Assembly: GCA_035317605.1 (NCBI GenBank) | Contig: DATHGT010000397.1 | Span: 1 to 7,919, forward strand | Reading direction: 5' to 3' | Length of the DNA: 7,919 bases | From: DATHGT01 sp035317605 | GTDB taxonomy: Bacteria > Methylomirabilota > Methylomirabilia > Rokubacteriales > CSP1-6 | Made by a program: the position numbers and the translations under genes | The notes under the pieces: model-generated | Databases searched by the model: none | What the model was told of the DNA's origin: nothing | Seen by the model: only the letters and a program-made list of their open reading frames with translations | In this document: in pieces, positions 1 to 5,782 of the stretch | How positions within the stretch are numbered: position 1 is the stretch's first letter | Layout: each line of letters opens with the position of its first letter

Positions 1-401
1 CGTCCCTGCCAGAACCACATGAAGTAGAGGCGCTGGAGCACCATGAGGTCGCGCGGATACGCCTCGAGGTGCTCGCGCATCGCGCGCTCGGCGTCGGCGG
101 GCTTGCCGGTGAGGAGCAGGGCCACCGCCTCGACGTGACCACGCTCACGCGCAGTCTGGTCCGCGGCGGCGGTCCGCGCGGTCTCGACGGCGGCGCGTGC
201 CTCGTCGAAGCGCTCCTCCAGGAACAGGCACACGCCGGCGCCGGCATGGGCGAGCGCGAGCCCGGGATCGGCGTCGGTCGCCGCGCCAAAGAGCGTCAGC
301 GCTCGCGCGTCCCAGCCGAGCAGTCCGTGGACGGCGCGGTCGTACGCTTCGAGCGCGGCGGGCGACGCCGCGGTCACGGGCAGGTCGTAGCGGTCGATCA
401 T
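1..401 (-). CDS. TPR-repeat protein, TTC38-like, C-terminus cut by window edge
   Basis: About 133 N-terminal codons of a helical-repeat protein are visible, and the rest lies beyond the left edge. The protein begins MIDRYDLPVTAASPAALEAY. It then shows TPR-type helix pairs, with small residues at the usual packing positions in stretches such as ADPGLALAHAGAGVCLFLEE and RFDEARAAVETARTAA. The later segment LTGKPADAERAMREHLEAYP, followed by aromatic LYFMWFWQG, resembles the TTC38-like tetratricopeptide family. TPR proteins are protein-binding scaffolds, and no catalytic residues are seen. The ATG (401-399) overlaps the TGA of the upstream hydrolase gene (ATGA, 4 nt), so translation is probably coupled and the two are cotranscribed. 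No signal peptide is seen, so it is probably cytoplasmic. The TPR character is fairly sure; the TTC38 assignment is from recognition of the sequence and is less so. Confidence 0.72.
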   Translation of the reverse strand, partial: MIDRYDLPVTAASPAALEAYDRAVHGLLGWDARALTLFGAATDADPGLALAHAGAGVCLFLEERFDEARAAVETARTAAADQTARERGHVEAVALLLTGKPADAERAMREHLEAYPRDLMVLQRLYFMWFWQG

Positions 402-1333
402 CTCGACGCCTCCACGGCACCAGACGCGAGCACCCCGGCCAGGAAATCGACGGCGCGGCGCTCGGCCCACGACTCGAGCCGCCACGGCCAGCGTCCTTCG
501 AAGAACCCCGCGTGGCCGCCGCGCTCGGTGAACTCCGCGCTGATCTCCGGCGGCAGCGTGCGCGGATCGGGCAGCCCGTCCGCGGGCACGATCGGATCGT
601 CGAGCGCGTTGATCAGGAGCGTCGGGCGCCGGATGCGCGAGAGGTACGGGCCGCTGCTCGAGCGCGCCCAGTAGTCGTGCTCGTCCGCGAAGTCGTGCAG
701 GGGCGCCGTGACGACCCGGTCGTACTCGCCGAACGTGCGCGCGCGCCGGACCGCTTCGAGGTCCACGAAGCCGGGAAAGCGCAGCGCCTTGTCGACGACC
801 TTGCGCCGCAGCGTGCGCAGGAAGTGCCCGGTGTAGACGGCGCGCTCGAAGCCGCGATCGAGCTGGCGGGCGCAGCGGGCGAGATCGAACGGCACCGAGA
901 TGGCGACGGCCGCCGCGAGCTGGCTCGGGACGTCGCCGCCCCGCTCGCCGAGCCACTTGAGCAACACGTTGCCGCCGAGCGAGAACCCGACCGCGCACAC
1001 CCGCGCGGCGGGCTCGCGCTCGACGAGCAACCGCACGATCGCGTCGAGGTCGCCGGTGTCGCCCGAATGGTAGAACCGGGGCAAGTGATTCAGCTCGCCG
1101 CTGCAGGAGCGAAAGTTCAGCGCGACCCCCCGCCAGCCGCGCTCGCGCGCCTGGCGCAGCAGCCCGGTGACGTAGTGCGAGCGGCCGGAGCCTTCGAGGC
1201 CGTGGAGGACGAGCAGGAGCGGCGCGGCGGACGGTCCGGCGAGCCAGTCGAGATCGATGAAGTCGCCGTCGGGAGTCAGGACCCGCTCGCGCGAGAGCGG
1301 CACGCGGCCGCGTCGCACGAGCGGGCCCCACAC
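398..1333 (-). CDS. YheT-family alpha/beta hydrolase
   Basis: This is an alpha/beta-fold serine hydrolase of the YheT (UPF0017) type, a family of presumed esterases whose substrates are mostly unknown. Counting from the GTG at 1333 (311 aa), the oxyanion-side HGLEGS motif is at residues 44-49, NFRSCSG at 73-79 and YHSGDTGDLD at 88-97. The nucleophile elbow GFSLGG at 116-121 carries Ser118. The acid Asp246 is in NALDDPIVP, and the catalytic His274 is in GGHAGFFEG. The full triad is therefore present. GTG 1333 is the first ATG/GTG/TTG in frame, but it is probably not the true start: the family's N-terminal HLQT motif is encoded just upstream (see the 1334-1426 entry), which would make the protein about 342 aa. 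The gene follows the UGSC selenoprotein gene and overlaps the TPR gene by 4 nt, so it is the fourth gene of a leftward operon. Confidence 0.88.
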   Translation of the reverse strand: MWGPLVRRGRVPLSRERVLTPDGDFIDLDWLAGPSAAPLLLVLHGLEGSGRSHYVTGLLRQARERGWRGVALNFRSCSGELNHLPRFYHSGDTGDLDAIVRLLVEREPAARVCAVGFSLGGNVLLKWLGERGGDVPSQLAAAVAISVPFDLARCARQLDRGFERAVYTGHFLRTLRRKVVDKALRFPGFVDLEAVRRARTFGEYDRVVTAPLHDFADEHDYWARSSSGPYLSRIRRPTLLINALDDPIVPADGLPDPRTLPPEISAEFTERGGHAGFFEGRWPWRLESWAERRAVDFLAGVLASGAVEASR

Positions 1334-1426
1334 GGTCTGCAGGTGCCGGTTCCGGCCCCACCACGGCGGCCGGAACCGTCCGTCGGGGCTAGTCTTGTCC
1401 TTCCAGGAGGAGCTGGGCGACCTCAG
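1334..1426 (-). other. Probable N-terminal extension of the YheT hydrolase, CTG start
   Basis: In the hydrolase frame the codons upstream of GTG 1333 read RFRPPWWGRNRHLQT followed by VWGPLVRR. This is the characteristic YheT N-terminal motif (aromatic/proline, then HLQT, then an R-rich end), so this DNA is very likely translated. Between the upstream in-frame TGA and GTG 1333 there is no ATG, GTG or TTG. A CTG at 1426-1424 is preceded by AGGAG (1438-1434) with a 7-nt spacer, a good ribosome-binding arrangement. The extension overlaps the end of the selenoprotein gene by 38 nt. That the motif is coding is well supported; that CTG is the start is inference. Confidence 0.5.
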
Positions 1427-1919
1427 CGGAGATCTCCTGCGCCCGCTGCACGAGCTCCGCCTCCGTCAGGTTCGCGATCGGATGCGGCATGGCCAGAAAC
1501 TTGTACGTCGGCACCCCCCACTGCTCGGCCATGGCCCGGCCGGTGCGGGTGAAGACGTCGGTCACGATCGACGCGGCCGGAACGCCGGCCTTCTCGAACA
1601 CGATTCCGTCGAGCACACTGCCCGACGAGCACGACCCTCAATCACCGACGCCGGCGACCACCACGTCGCAGGTCTGCTGCACCTCCGCGACGATCTCCTC
1701 GTGGGCGGGCACGCCGGCGTTCTTCTTGCGCCACATGCGGGCGCTGGCCGCCCCGTAGTCGTTGACCAGGATGTTGCCGATCTTCACCAGCAGGTTGTCG
1801 GAGTTGAACTTGGTGTTCTCGATCAGGGCCACGCGCTTGCCCCGGAGCGAGTTGGGCCGCGGCACGTACGCAATCGGTTGCGTCACGGCCTCGGTGGTGG
1901 GATCGAGCAGCTCTGCCAT
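1389..1919 (-). CDS. UGSC-family selenoprotein (in-frame TGA = selenocysteine)
   Basis: This 176-aa protein is read through TGA at 1640-1638 as selenocysteine 94. The residues around it are VVVAGVGD-U-GSCSSGSVLDGIVFEK, the signature U-G-S-C motif of the UGSC selenoprotein family. Sec94 and Cys97 form a U-x-x-C redox-type pair; Cys84 is the only other Cys. Both halves are in the same frame and the family motif spans the TGA, so this is not two genes or a pseudogene. ATG 1919 was chosen because AAGGAGG (1931-1925) lies 5 nt upstream; a longer in-frame start at 1949 lacks this support. A hairpin suited to a bacterial SECIS follows the TGA. No signal peptide or membrane segment is seen, so it is probably cytosolic. 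The reaction is unknown; a thiol/selenol redox role is inferred from the motif. It lies 45 nt downstream of the DGLPVVPPT gene, probably in one transcript. Decoding needs selA, selB, selC and selD elsewhere in the genome. Confidence 0.9.
1606..1628 (-). promoter_or_regulatory. Bacterial SECIS-like hairpin
   Basis: On the minus-strand mRNA, TCGTCGGGC (1628-1620) pairs with GCTCGACGG (1614-1606). This gives a 9-bp stem with two G-U wobbles and the loop AGTGT (1619-1615). The loop begins 19 nt after the Sec TGA (18 nt intervene). Its second base is G, matching the known preference for a G in the first two loop positions of bacterial SECIS elements that bind SelB. The pairing is seen directly; the function is inferred from position and family. 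Confidence 0.75.
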
Positions 1920-1931
1920 CGTCTCCTCCTT
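1920..1931 (-). promoter_or_regulatory. Shine-Dalgarno site fixing the UGSC selenoprotein start
   Basis: AAGGAGG at 1931-1925 sits 5 nt before ATG 1919. This favours that start over the in-frame ATG 10 codons upstream. Confidence 0.75.
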
Positions 1932-1964
1932 GGTGAACGTCCCCTGCACGCGCCGTCGGGCGAA

Positions 1965-3011
1965 TTATACGCCGCGGCGCTTGATCTCCTTGGTCACCGC
2001 CTGGGAAGTGCGTTGACTGCCCCACCCCGGCACGTAGCACGAGAACGCGCCCGCGCGGCCGCCGGCGGCCACGACCAGGAAGTGCTCGGGCTTGTCCACC
2101 AGCGGGCGCAGCTTGGTCTCGTCGCCGGCCTGGACCGAGCCCGGCATGAGCTGGGTGCGCTTGAGGTGGGCGTGGCTGTTCTGGGTGTGCTCCCAGACGA
2201 ACTGCCGGATCCGCGCCTTGTCCCAGCCGTCGGCGGCGATCGTCCGCATGTGCTCGCCGGCGATGATGAGGGCGTAGTTCGGCTGGCCCATCACGCCGCC
2301 GGAGATCCGCATGTTGTCGGCGAGCGTGGTGAGCACGCCTTCGGCCGTGTTGGAGAGCTGGTTGTAGAACTGGCTCGGCCCGTTGGCGGCCATGATGGTG
2401 ACCGCGCTCTGTTCCGGGCGAAAGCCGCGCTCGACGTGCAGCGGCGTCCACGGGCTCTCGGCTTCGTTCTCGGCGATCACGTACGAGAGCTTGCCGGGAT
2501 GGCCGAGCGTCCCGCGATCGAGCAGTCCGGGCAGCGAGCCGCACACGTTGCGCATGACCAGCCGCAGCGCGCGGCCGATGGCCAGGTTCGACCGCCAGCC
2601 CGGACCGAACAGGTTGTCGCCCGCGTTGATGTCCAGCTCGCGGGCGATCGGCCCGTTGACGATCATGAGCACGCCGGCCCCGCCGGTCGACGTGCCCGGC
2701 CCGTGATAGCTCCACAGCGGGTCCGCGATGGCCTCGACGGCCGCGACCACCACCGGCATGTACTCGGGCTTGCAGCCCGCCATGACCGCGTTGATCGCCA
2801 CCTTTTCCGCGGTGATCGACACCGAGCGATTCGTGATGAAGCCGACTTCGTGCTTGGCGTCGAGTCCGGCCGCTTCGAGCATGGTCTGGACGCGATCGAC
2901 CGTGGGCGGGACGACGGGCAACCCGTCGCTCCATCCCTGCTGGAAGCAGAACTCGACGAGGTCGACGGTATCGGGCACCTGGAAACGCTTGGACGTGAGC
3001 TGGGTCGGCAT
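1965..3011 (-). CDS. Uncharacterised DGLPVVPPT-motif protein, partner of the UGSC selenoprotein
   Basis: This is a 348-aa soluble protein of no assigned function. Near the N-terminus it has QQGWSDGLPVVPPTVDRV (residues 25-41), then AVMAGCKPEYMPVV (75-88) with Cys80. Next come a Gly-rich stretch SYHGPGTSTGGAGVLMIVNG (101-120), NVCGSLPGLLDRGTLGHPGK (155-174) with Cys157, and a C-terminal FLVVAAGGRAGAFSCYVPGW (311-330) with Cys325. These blocks look like conserved, possibly substrate- or thiol-binding loops. There is no signal peptide, membrane helix or recognised cofactor motif. ATG 3011 has AGGAGG (3023-3018) 6 nt upstream. The UGSC gene begins 45 nt downstream on the same strand, so the two are probably cotranscribed, and the selenoprotein may be its redox partner (inference). 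That it is a real gene is nearly certain; its function is unknown. Confidence 0.88.
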   Translation of the reverse strand: MPTQLTSKRFQVPDTVDLVEFCFQQGWSDGLPVVPPTVDRVQTMLEAAGLDAKHEVGFITNRSVSITAEKVAINAVMAGCKPEYMPVVVAAVEAIADPLWSYHGPGTSTGGAGVLMIVNGPIARELDINAGDNLFGPGWRSNLAIGRALRLVMRNVCGSLPGLLDRGTLGHPGKLSYVIAENEAESPWTPLHVERGFRPEQSAVTIMAANGPSQFYNQLSNTAEGVLTTLADNMRISGGVMGQPNYALIIAGEHMRTIAADGWDKARIRQFVWEHTQNSHAHLKRTQLMPGSVQAGDETKLRPLVDKPEHFLVVAAGGRAGAFSCYVPGWGSQRTSQAVTKEIKRRGV

Positions 3012-3036
3012 GTCGATCCTCCTCAGGAGCTACGTC

Positions 3037-3042
3037 ATTCTA
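3037..3042 (-). promoter_or_regulatory. Candidate -10 element before the DGLPVVPPT-UGSC gene pair
   Basis: TAGAAT (3042-3037) matches the sigma-70 -10 consensus at 5 of 6 bases. It would place a transcript start near 3030, about 20 nt before ATG 3011 with its SD. No convincing -35 is found 16-19 nt upstream, so an activator or an alternative sigma factor would be needed. Confidence 0.3.
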
Positions 3043-3047
3043 TCGGA

Positions 3048-3059
3048 CGCCAGTTGGCG
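3048..3059. promoter_or_regulatory. 12-bp palindrome, operator candidate
   Basis: On the minus strand CGCCA-AC-TGGCG is an inverted repeat with 5-bp arms, 5 bp upstream of the candidate -10 TAGAAT. That is a typical repressor or regulator position. No regulator gene is present in the window. Confidence 0.3.
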
Positions 3060-3075
3060 GCGCTCGGAAGCGCCG
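3058..3075 (-). terminator. Stem-loop just after the aldo/keto reductase stop
   Basis: CGGCGCT-TCCG-AGCGCCG forms a perfect 7-bp stem with a UNCG-type tetraloop, starting 6 nt beyond the TGA at 3084-3082. No U-tract follows, so it may be a weak terminator, a processing site or a transcript-stabilising hairpin rather than a full stop. Confidence 0.4.
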
Positions 3076-3081
3076 GTGGCG

Positions 3082-4074
3082 TCAGCGGGACCGCGCGAAC
3101 TCCGCCCAGAGCGTCGAGAGCCGATCCATGGCGGCGGGCGGCAGCGGCCCCTTGGCGATCGAGGCGGCCGCGTATTCCAGGTGCTCGAGCGTGGAATAGC
3201 CCAGCAGCACCGTGGACACCGCGTCGTTGCCGAGCGGAAAGCGCAGCGCGGCTTCGACCAGACTGCCCGCGTGGCCCTCGTCGACCAGCGGCTGCAGCGC
3301 GCGGGCGCGGGTCACGTCGGCGGCGTAATCCGGGCCGGTGGCGATGGGAGCGACCGACGGCATCGCGAGCGCGTGGCGATCGGGCGTGCCGCTCAGCGCG
3401 CCGCCGGCGAGCACGCGGACCACGATCACGCCCATCCGCGCGGCGCGCGTGTGATCGAGCAGCCGGCGGAAGTCGTGGCCCGGAAATCCCGCGGGCACGG
3501 CCACGCCCGCGCTCGGATCGAGCAGGTTGAAGAACACCTGCGCGGTATCGACCTTGCCGGAGTCGGCCACGCGGTGGAGCGCGTCGGTGTCGCCGTTGGC
3601 GGTGATGCCGAAGAAGCGGAGCTTGCCCCCCTGGCGCAGCCGCTCGAGCGCGGGCACGACCTGCTCGAGCACGTCCGTCACGCCGAGACGATTGGCCCCG
3701 CGCGCCGGGGCCAGGGCGTTGTGGAGCTGCAGGAGGTCGACGCGCTCGAGCCCGAGCCGGCCCAGGCTCGCCTCCAGCGAGCGGGTGACGGCCCCCGCGA
3801 TGTCGCCCACGTCGCCCTCGGGCACGCGGAACTTCGTCCCCACGTACACGTTCGGACGCAGCGCCTTCAGGGCCTGACCGAGGTGCTGCTCGGACAACCC
3901 GTTGCCGTAGGCCGCCGCGGTGTCGAAGTAGTTGATCCCCAGCTCGACCGCGCGGGCCACCGCCCGCTCGCGCTCCGCCGGAGTCCCGCGGACGATCAGA
4001 CCGCCGACGTCCCCACAACCAAACCCGAGCGCCGACACCTCGAGCCCCGTCCTGCCGAGCGAGCGATAGTCCAT
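3082..4074 (-). CDS. Aldo/keto reductase family oxidoreductase
   Basis: This 330-aa NAD(P)H-dependent oxidoreductase has the AKR (TIM-barrel) fold. It starts with the typical MDYRSLGRTGLEVSALGFG. The catalytic tetrad is complete: Asp51 and Tyr56 in YFDTAAAYGNGLSEQHLG, Lys81 in VGTKF, and His118 in RVDLLQLHN. The motif RQGGKLRFFGIT (residues 147-158) is the usual mid-barrel signature. Members reduce aldehydes or ketones, or oxidise sugars and alcohols; the substrate is not readable here. It is cytosolic. The length is normal for the family. No SD precedes ATG 4074, and a promoter ends only 7 nt upstream, suggesting a leaderless transcript. It is the first gene of the leftward block, 70 nt ahead of the DGLPVVPPT gene, with a stem-loop between them. 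Whether it is cotranscribed with the selenoprotein genes is open. Confidence 0.93.
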   Translation of the reverse strand: MDYRSLGRTGLEVSALGFGCGDVGGLIVRGTPAERERAVARAVELGINYFDTAAAYGNGLSEQHLGQALKALRPNVYVGTKFRVPEGDVGDIAGAVTRSLEASLGRLGLERVDLLQLHNALAPARGANRLGVTDVLEQVVPALERLRQGGKLRFFGITANGDTDALHRVADSGKVDTAQVFFNLLDPSAGVAVPAGFPGHDFRRLLDHTRAARMGVIVVRVLAGGALSGTPDRHALAMPSVAPIATGPDYAADVTRARALQPLVDEGHAGSLVEAALRFPLGNDAVSTVLLGYSTLEHLEYAAASIAKGPLPPAAMDRLSTLWAEFARSR

Positions 4075-4081
4075 GGTGCGC

Positions 4082-4111
4082 AGAATGAGGGCCGAGCGTC
4101 CGACGTGTCAA
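4082..4111 (-). promoter_or_regulatory. Promoter of the aldo/keto reductase gene, probably leaderless
   Basis: The -35 is a perfect TTGACA (4111-4106). An 18-bp spacer leads to CATTCT (4087-4082), a weak -10 with 3 of 6 matches (TCATTC with a 17-bp spacer is the alternative). Only 7 nt separate the -10 from ATG 4074, so transcription would start at or next to the start codon. Confidence 0.45.
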
Positions 4112-4117
4112 GCACAC

Positions 4118-4146
4118 TTGCCCGGCATCTCCAACGCCGCTACCAT
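4118..4146 (+). promoter_or_regulatory. Promoter of the GlcG/HbpS-like gene
   Basis: TTGCCC (4118-4123) and TACCAT (4141-4146) are separated by exactly 17 bp, each with 4 of 6 consensus matches. The expected start near 4153 gives a leader of about 43 nt that contains the SD at 4181-4187. It lies back-to-back with the reductase promoter: the two -35 boxes are 6 bp apart, and an inverted repeat CAAG-CACA-CTTG (4109-4120) links them. Confidence 0.4.
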
Positions 4147-4195
4147 CGCGGTGCGGTAGCCCGTGCAGCGCCCCATCCACAAGGAGGACGTCGTC

Positions 4196-4678
4196 ATGAA
4201 GGCACGCATCCTGTCTCTCGTCGTCGGCACGCTCTTGGTGTTCACGGCCGCGTCGGTCAGCGCGCAGGGGCCCCCGCCCTACGGCGCGCCCATCTCGCTC
4301 GAACAGGCCAAGAAAGCGATGGCCGGAGCCGAGGCGGAAGCCAAGAAGAACAACTGGCCGGTCGTGATCGTCATTCTCGACTCGGGCGGCCAGCTGGTGA
4401 TGCTGCAGCGCCTGGACAACGCCCAGTGGGGCAGCGTCGAGATCGCCAAGGAAAAAGCGCGCTCGGCGGTGGCGCTGCGGCGGCCGACCAAGGCGCTGCA
4501 AGACCTGATCGCGCAGGGCGGCGCGAATCTGCGGTTGCTGAACATCGGCTTCAGCGTGCTCGAGGGCGGCATCCCGATCGTCGTCGACGGCAAGATCATC
4601 GGCGGCATCGGCGTCTCCGGCGTGACCTCCCAGCAAGACGCCCAGACCGCCCAGGCCGGCATCGACGCCATGAAGTAG
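4196..4678 (+). CDS. Exported GlcG/HbpS-family heme-binding-like protein
   Basis: This 160-aa protein has a clear N-terminal Sec signal peptide: MKAR, a hydrophobic core ILSLVVGTLLVFTAASV, then a likely cleavage after SAQ or SA near residues 22-24. The mature part matches the GlcG/HbpS fold (PF03928). It has LEQAKKAMAGAEAEAKKNNW, then VVIVILDSGGQLVMLQRLDN, an EIAKEKARSAVAL helix, and the C-terminal GGIPIVVDGKIIGGIGVSG. Family members bind heme or other small ligands, or act as accessory sensors, and this one would act in the periplasm or outside the cell. The ligand is not shown by the sequence. ATG 4196 was chosen over an upstream in-frame start because AAGGAGG (4181-4187) lies 8 nt before it and the signal peptide begins there. 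It is transcribed alone, divergently from the aldo/keto reductase, and ends at a hairpin shared with the convergent protease gene. Confidence 0.9.
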   Translation: MKARILSLVVGTLLVFTAASVSAQGPPPYGAPISLEQAKKAMAGAEAEAKKNNWPVVIVILDSGGQLVMLQRLDNAQWGSVEIAKEKARSAVALRRPTKALQDLIAQGGANLRLLNIGFSVLEGGIPIVVDGKIIGGIGVSGVTSQQDAQTAQAGIDAMK

Positions 4679-4692
4679 GTTCGCCCGTTTGG

Positions 4693-4716
4693 GGGGGGAC
4701 CGCCTACGGTCCCCCC
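4693..4716. terminator. Hairpin between convergent genes
   Basis: GGGGGGACCG (4693-4702) pairs with CGGTCCCCCC (4707-4716) across the loop CCTA: 10 perfect base pairs, all but one G-C. It is 14 nt after the GlcG-like stop and 3 nt beyond the protease stop, so it could serve both strands. Neither side has a proper T-tract, so termination strength is uncertain. Confidence 0.55.
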
Positions 4717-4719
4717 AAC

Positions 4720-5685
4720 CTAAAAATCAGGTAACAGGAACGCTCCCGCGTCGTACAGCACGTGCACCAGAATCACACACGTCGTGGACGTGCGTTCCTT
4801 CACCGCCCCCAGCGCGATCCCGATCAGCACGATCACGATCATCCCCGGCACCTGGTACTGCACGTGGAGGGCGCCGAACAGCAGCGCGGTGAGCACGATG
4901 CCGAGCCGTGGCTGGAGCGCGCCGCGAAACAGGACCTCCTCGCCGACGCCGGCCGACACCGACGTCAGCACCGCGCCCACCCACGGCGGCAGGCCCACGA
5001 ACTGGTAGCCGAAGCGGTCCTCGAGCGCGTGCACGCTCGGCAGCAGCAGCGATTCCAGATATTCGAGTCCGCCCACGCCCACCTGGAGCAGCGCCGCCAC
5101 CACGATGGCCAGCACGATCTGGCGCCGGGTGATCGGTCGCAACCCCAGCCGCGCCACGCTCTCCCGGAAGCCGCGGGTGAGGCCGAAGCCGATGCCGGCC
5201 AGGGCCAGCGCCACGTCGGTCGTCACCGATACCAGCGGATCGGCCGGATAGAACGGAATCTCGACGGGCCCGGCCTCCCTCAGCTCGGAGAACAGCGCGA
5301 CGGCGTCGACCACGGTGAGCACGAAGGCCACCGCGACCACGCGGTGCACCGGTGACGCGGGGTCGAGGCCGAGGGCGCGCAGGAAGCGGGCGGCCGCCGC
5401 GGGCACCAGCAACACGGTCAGGATCCCCGCCAGCGCCAGCAGCGCGGTGACCACCAGGGTGGGCGACATCTCGCCCACGCTGATCCCCAGGCGCCACACA
5501 AAGGTAGCCGCTGGCAGGCAGGCGGCGGCGACCACGGCGGCCGCCAGCCGGCTCGCGTACGCGCGTCGGTCGTCCGTCCCCGCCGCGCGGGCGAACACCA
5601 GGGCCAGGATGAGGGGGATGGGCACGACGAGCCCGTCCAGCGGACCGAAGAGATCGAGGGCGGCGAGCGCCGCGCAGACCGCCAC
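4720..5685 (-). CDS. CPBP (CAAX-type) intramembrane metalloprotease
   Basis: This is a 321-aa multi-spanning membrane protein of the CPBP/Abi family (PF02517). The family includes Rce1-type CAAX proteases and bacteriocin-immunity-like proteins. The conserved C-terminal half carries all the motifs: GEEVLFRG with Glu249, Glu250 and Arg254; FGALH with His274; and HVLYD with His308 and Asp312. These are the family's metal-binding and catalytic residues. The N-terminal 200 residues hold several hydrophobic helices (for example 46-64, 74-98, 114-132 and 187-205). The substrate is unknown. GTG 5685 is the first standard start codon, but it has no SD and falls at the edge of a hydrophobic segment. 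The frame stays open upstream and reads like a natural cytosolic N-terminus, so the true start may lie nearer 5775. It follows the amidohydrolase gene on the same strand and may be cotranscribed; no functional link is evident. Confidence 0.88.
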   Translation of the reverse strand: MAVCAALAALDLFGPLDGLVVPIPLILALVFARAAGTDDRRAYASRLAAAVVAAACLPAATFVWRLGISVGEMSPTLVVTALLALAGILTVLLVPAAAARFLRALGLDPASPVHRVVAVAFVLTVVDAVALFSELREAGPVEIPFYPADPLVSVTTDVALALAGIGFGLTRGFRESVARLGLRPITRRQIVLAIVVAALLQVGVGGLEYLESLLLPSVHALEDRFGYQFVGLPPWVGAVLTSVSAGVGEEVLFRGALQPRLGIVLTALLFGALHVQYQVPGMIVIVLIGIALGAVKERTSTTCVILVHVLYDAGAFLLPDF

Positions 5686-5782
5686 CCACGCGAGCAGGCC
5701 GCGACGGCTCGCCCGCGTGGCGGCGACCTCCGCCGGCGACGACTCGGGTGGTTCGGAAGACTCGAGGTCGGTCAGACTGACG

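Noticed and set aside
1638..1640. TGA read as a true stop, making the gene a pseudogene or two genes
   Set aside because: The same frame continues with conserved GSC and the rest of the family, the TGA sits at the signature Sec position, and a SECIS-like hairpin follows.
1920..1949. Upstream ATG at 1949 as the selenoprotein start
   Set aside because: The ATG at 1919 has a strong SD at ideal distance; the longer form would place the SD inside the coding sequence and adds non-conserved-looking residues.
1964..1969. Perfect TATAAT on the minus strand upstream of the selenoprotein gene
   Set aside because: It is formed by the last codons and stop of the DGLPVVPPT gene (GTA TAA T), and no -35-like hexamer lies 16-18 bp upstream. 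An internal promoter cannot be excluded but is not supported.
1257..3530. A 757-codon plus-strand open frame
   Set aside because: It runs antisense to four well-supported minus-strand genes, is composed of Arg/His/Gly/Ala-rich sequence with no family motif, and is a typical GC-rich shadow frame. The long plus-strand frames at 197-1552, 2728-4734 and 5315-7381 are rejected for the same reason.
4163..4195. Upstream in-frame start for the GlcG-like protein
   Set aside because: It would put a charged 11-residue tail before the signal peptide and ignore the SD placed for ATG 4196.
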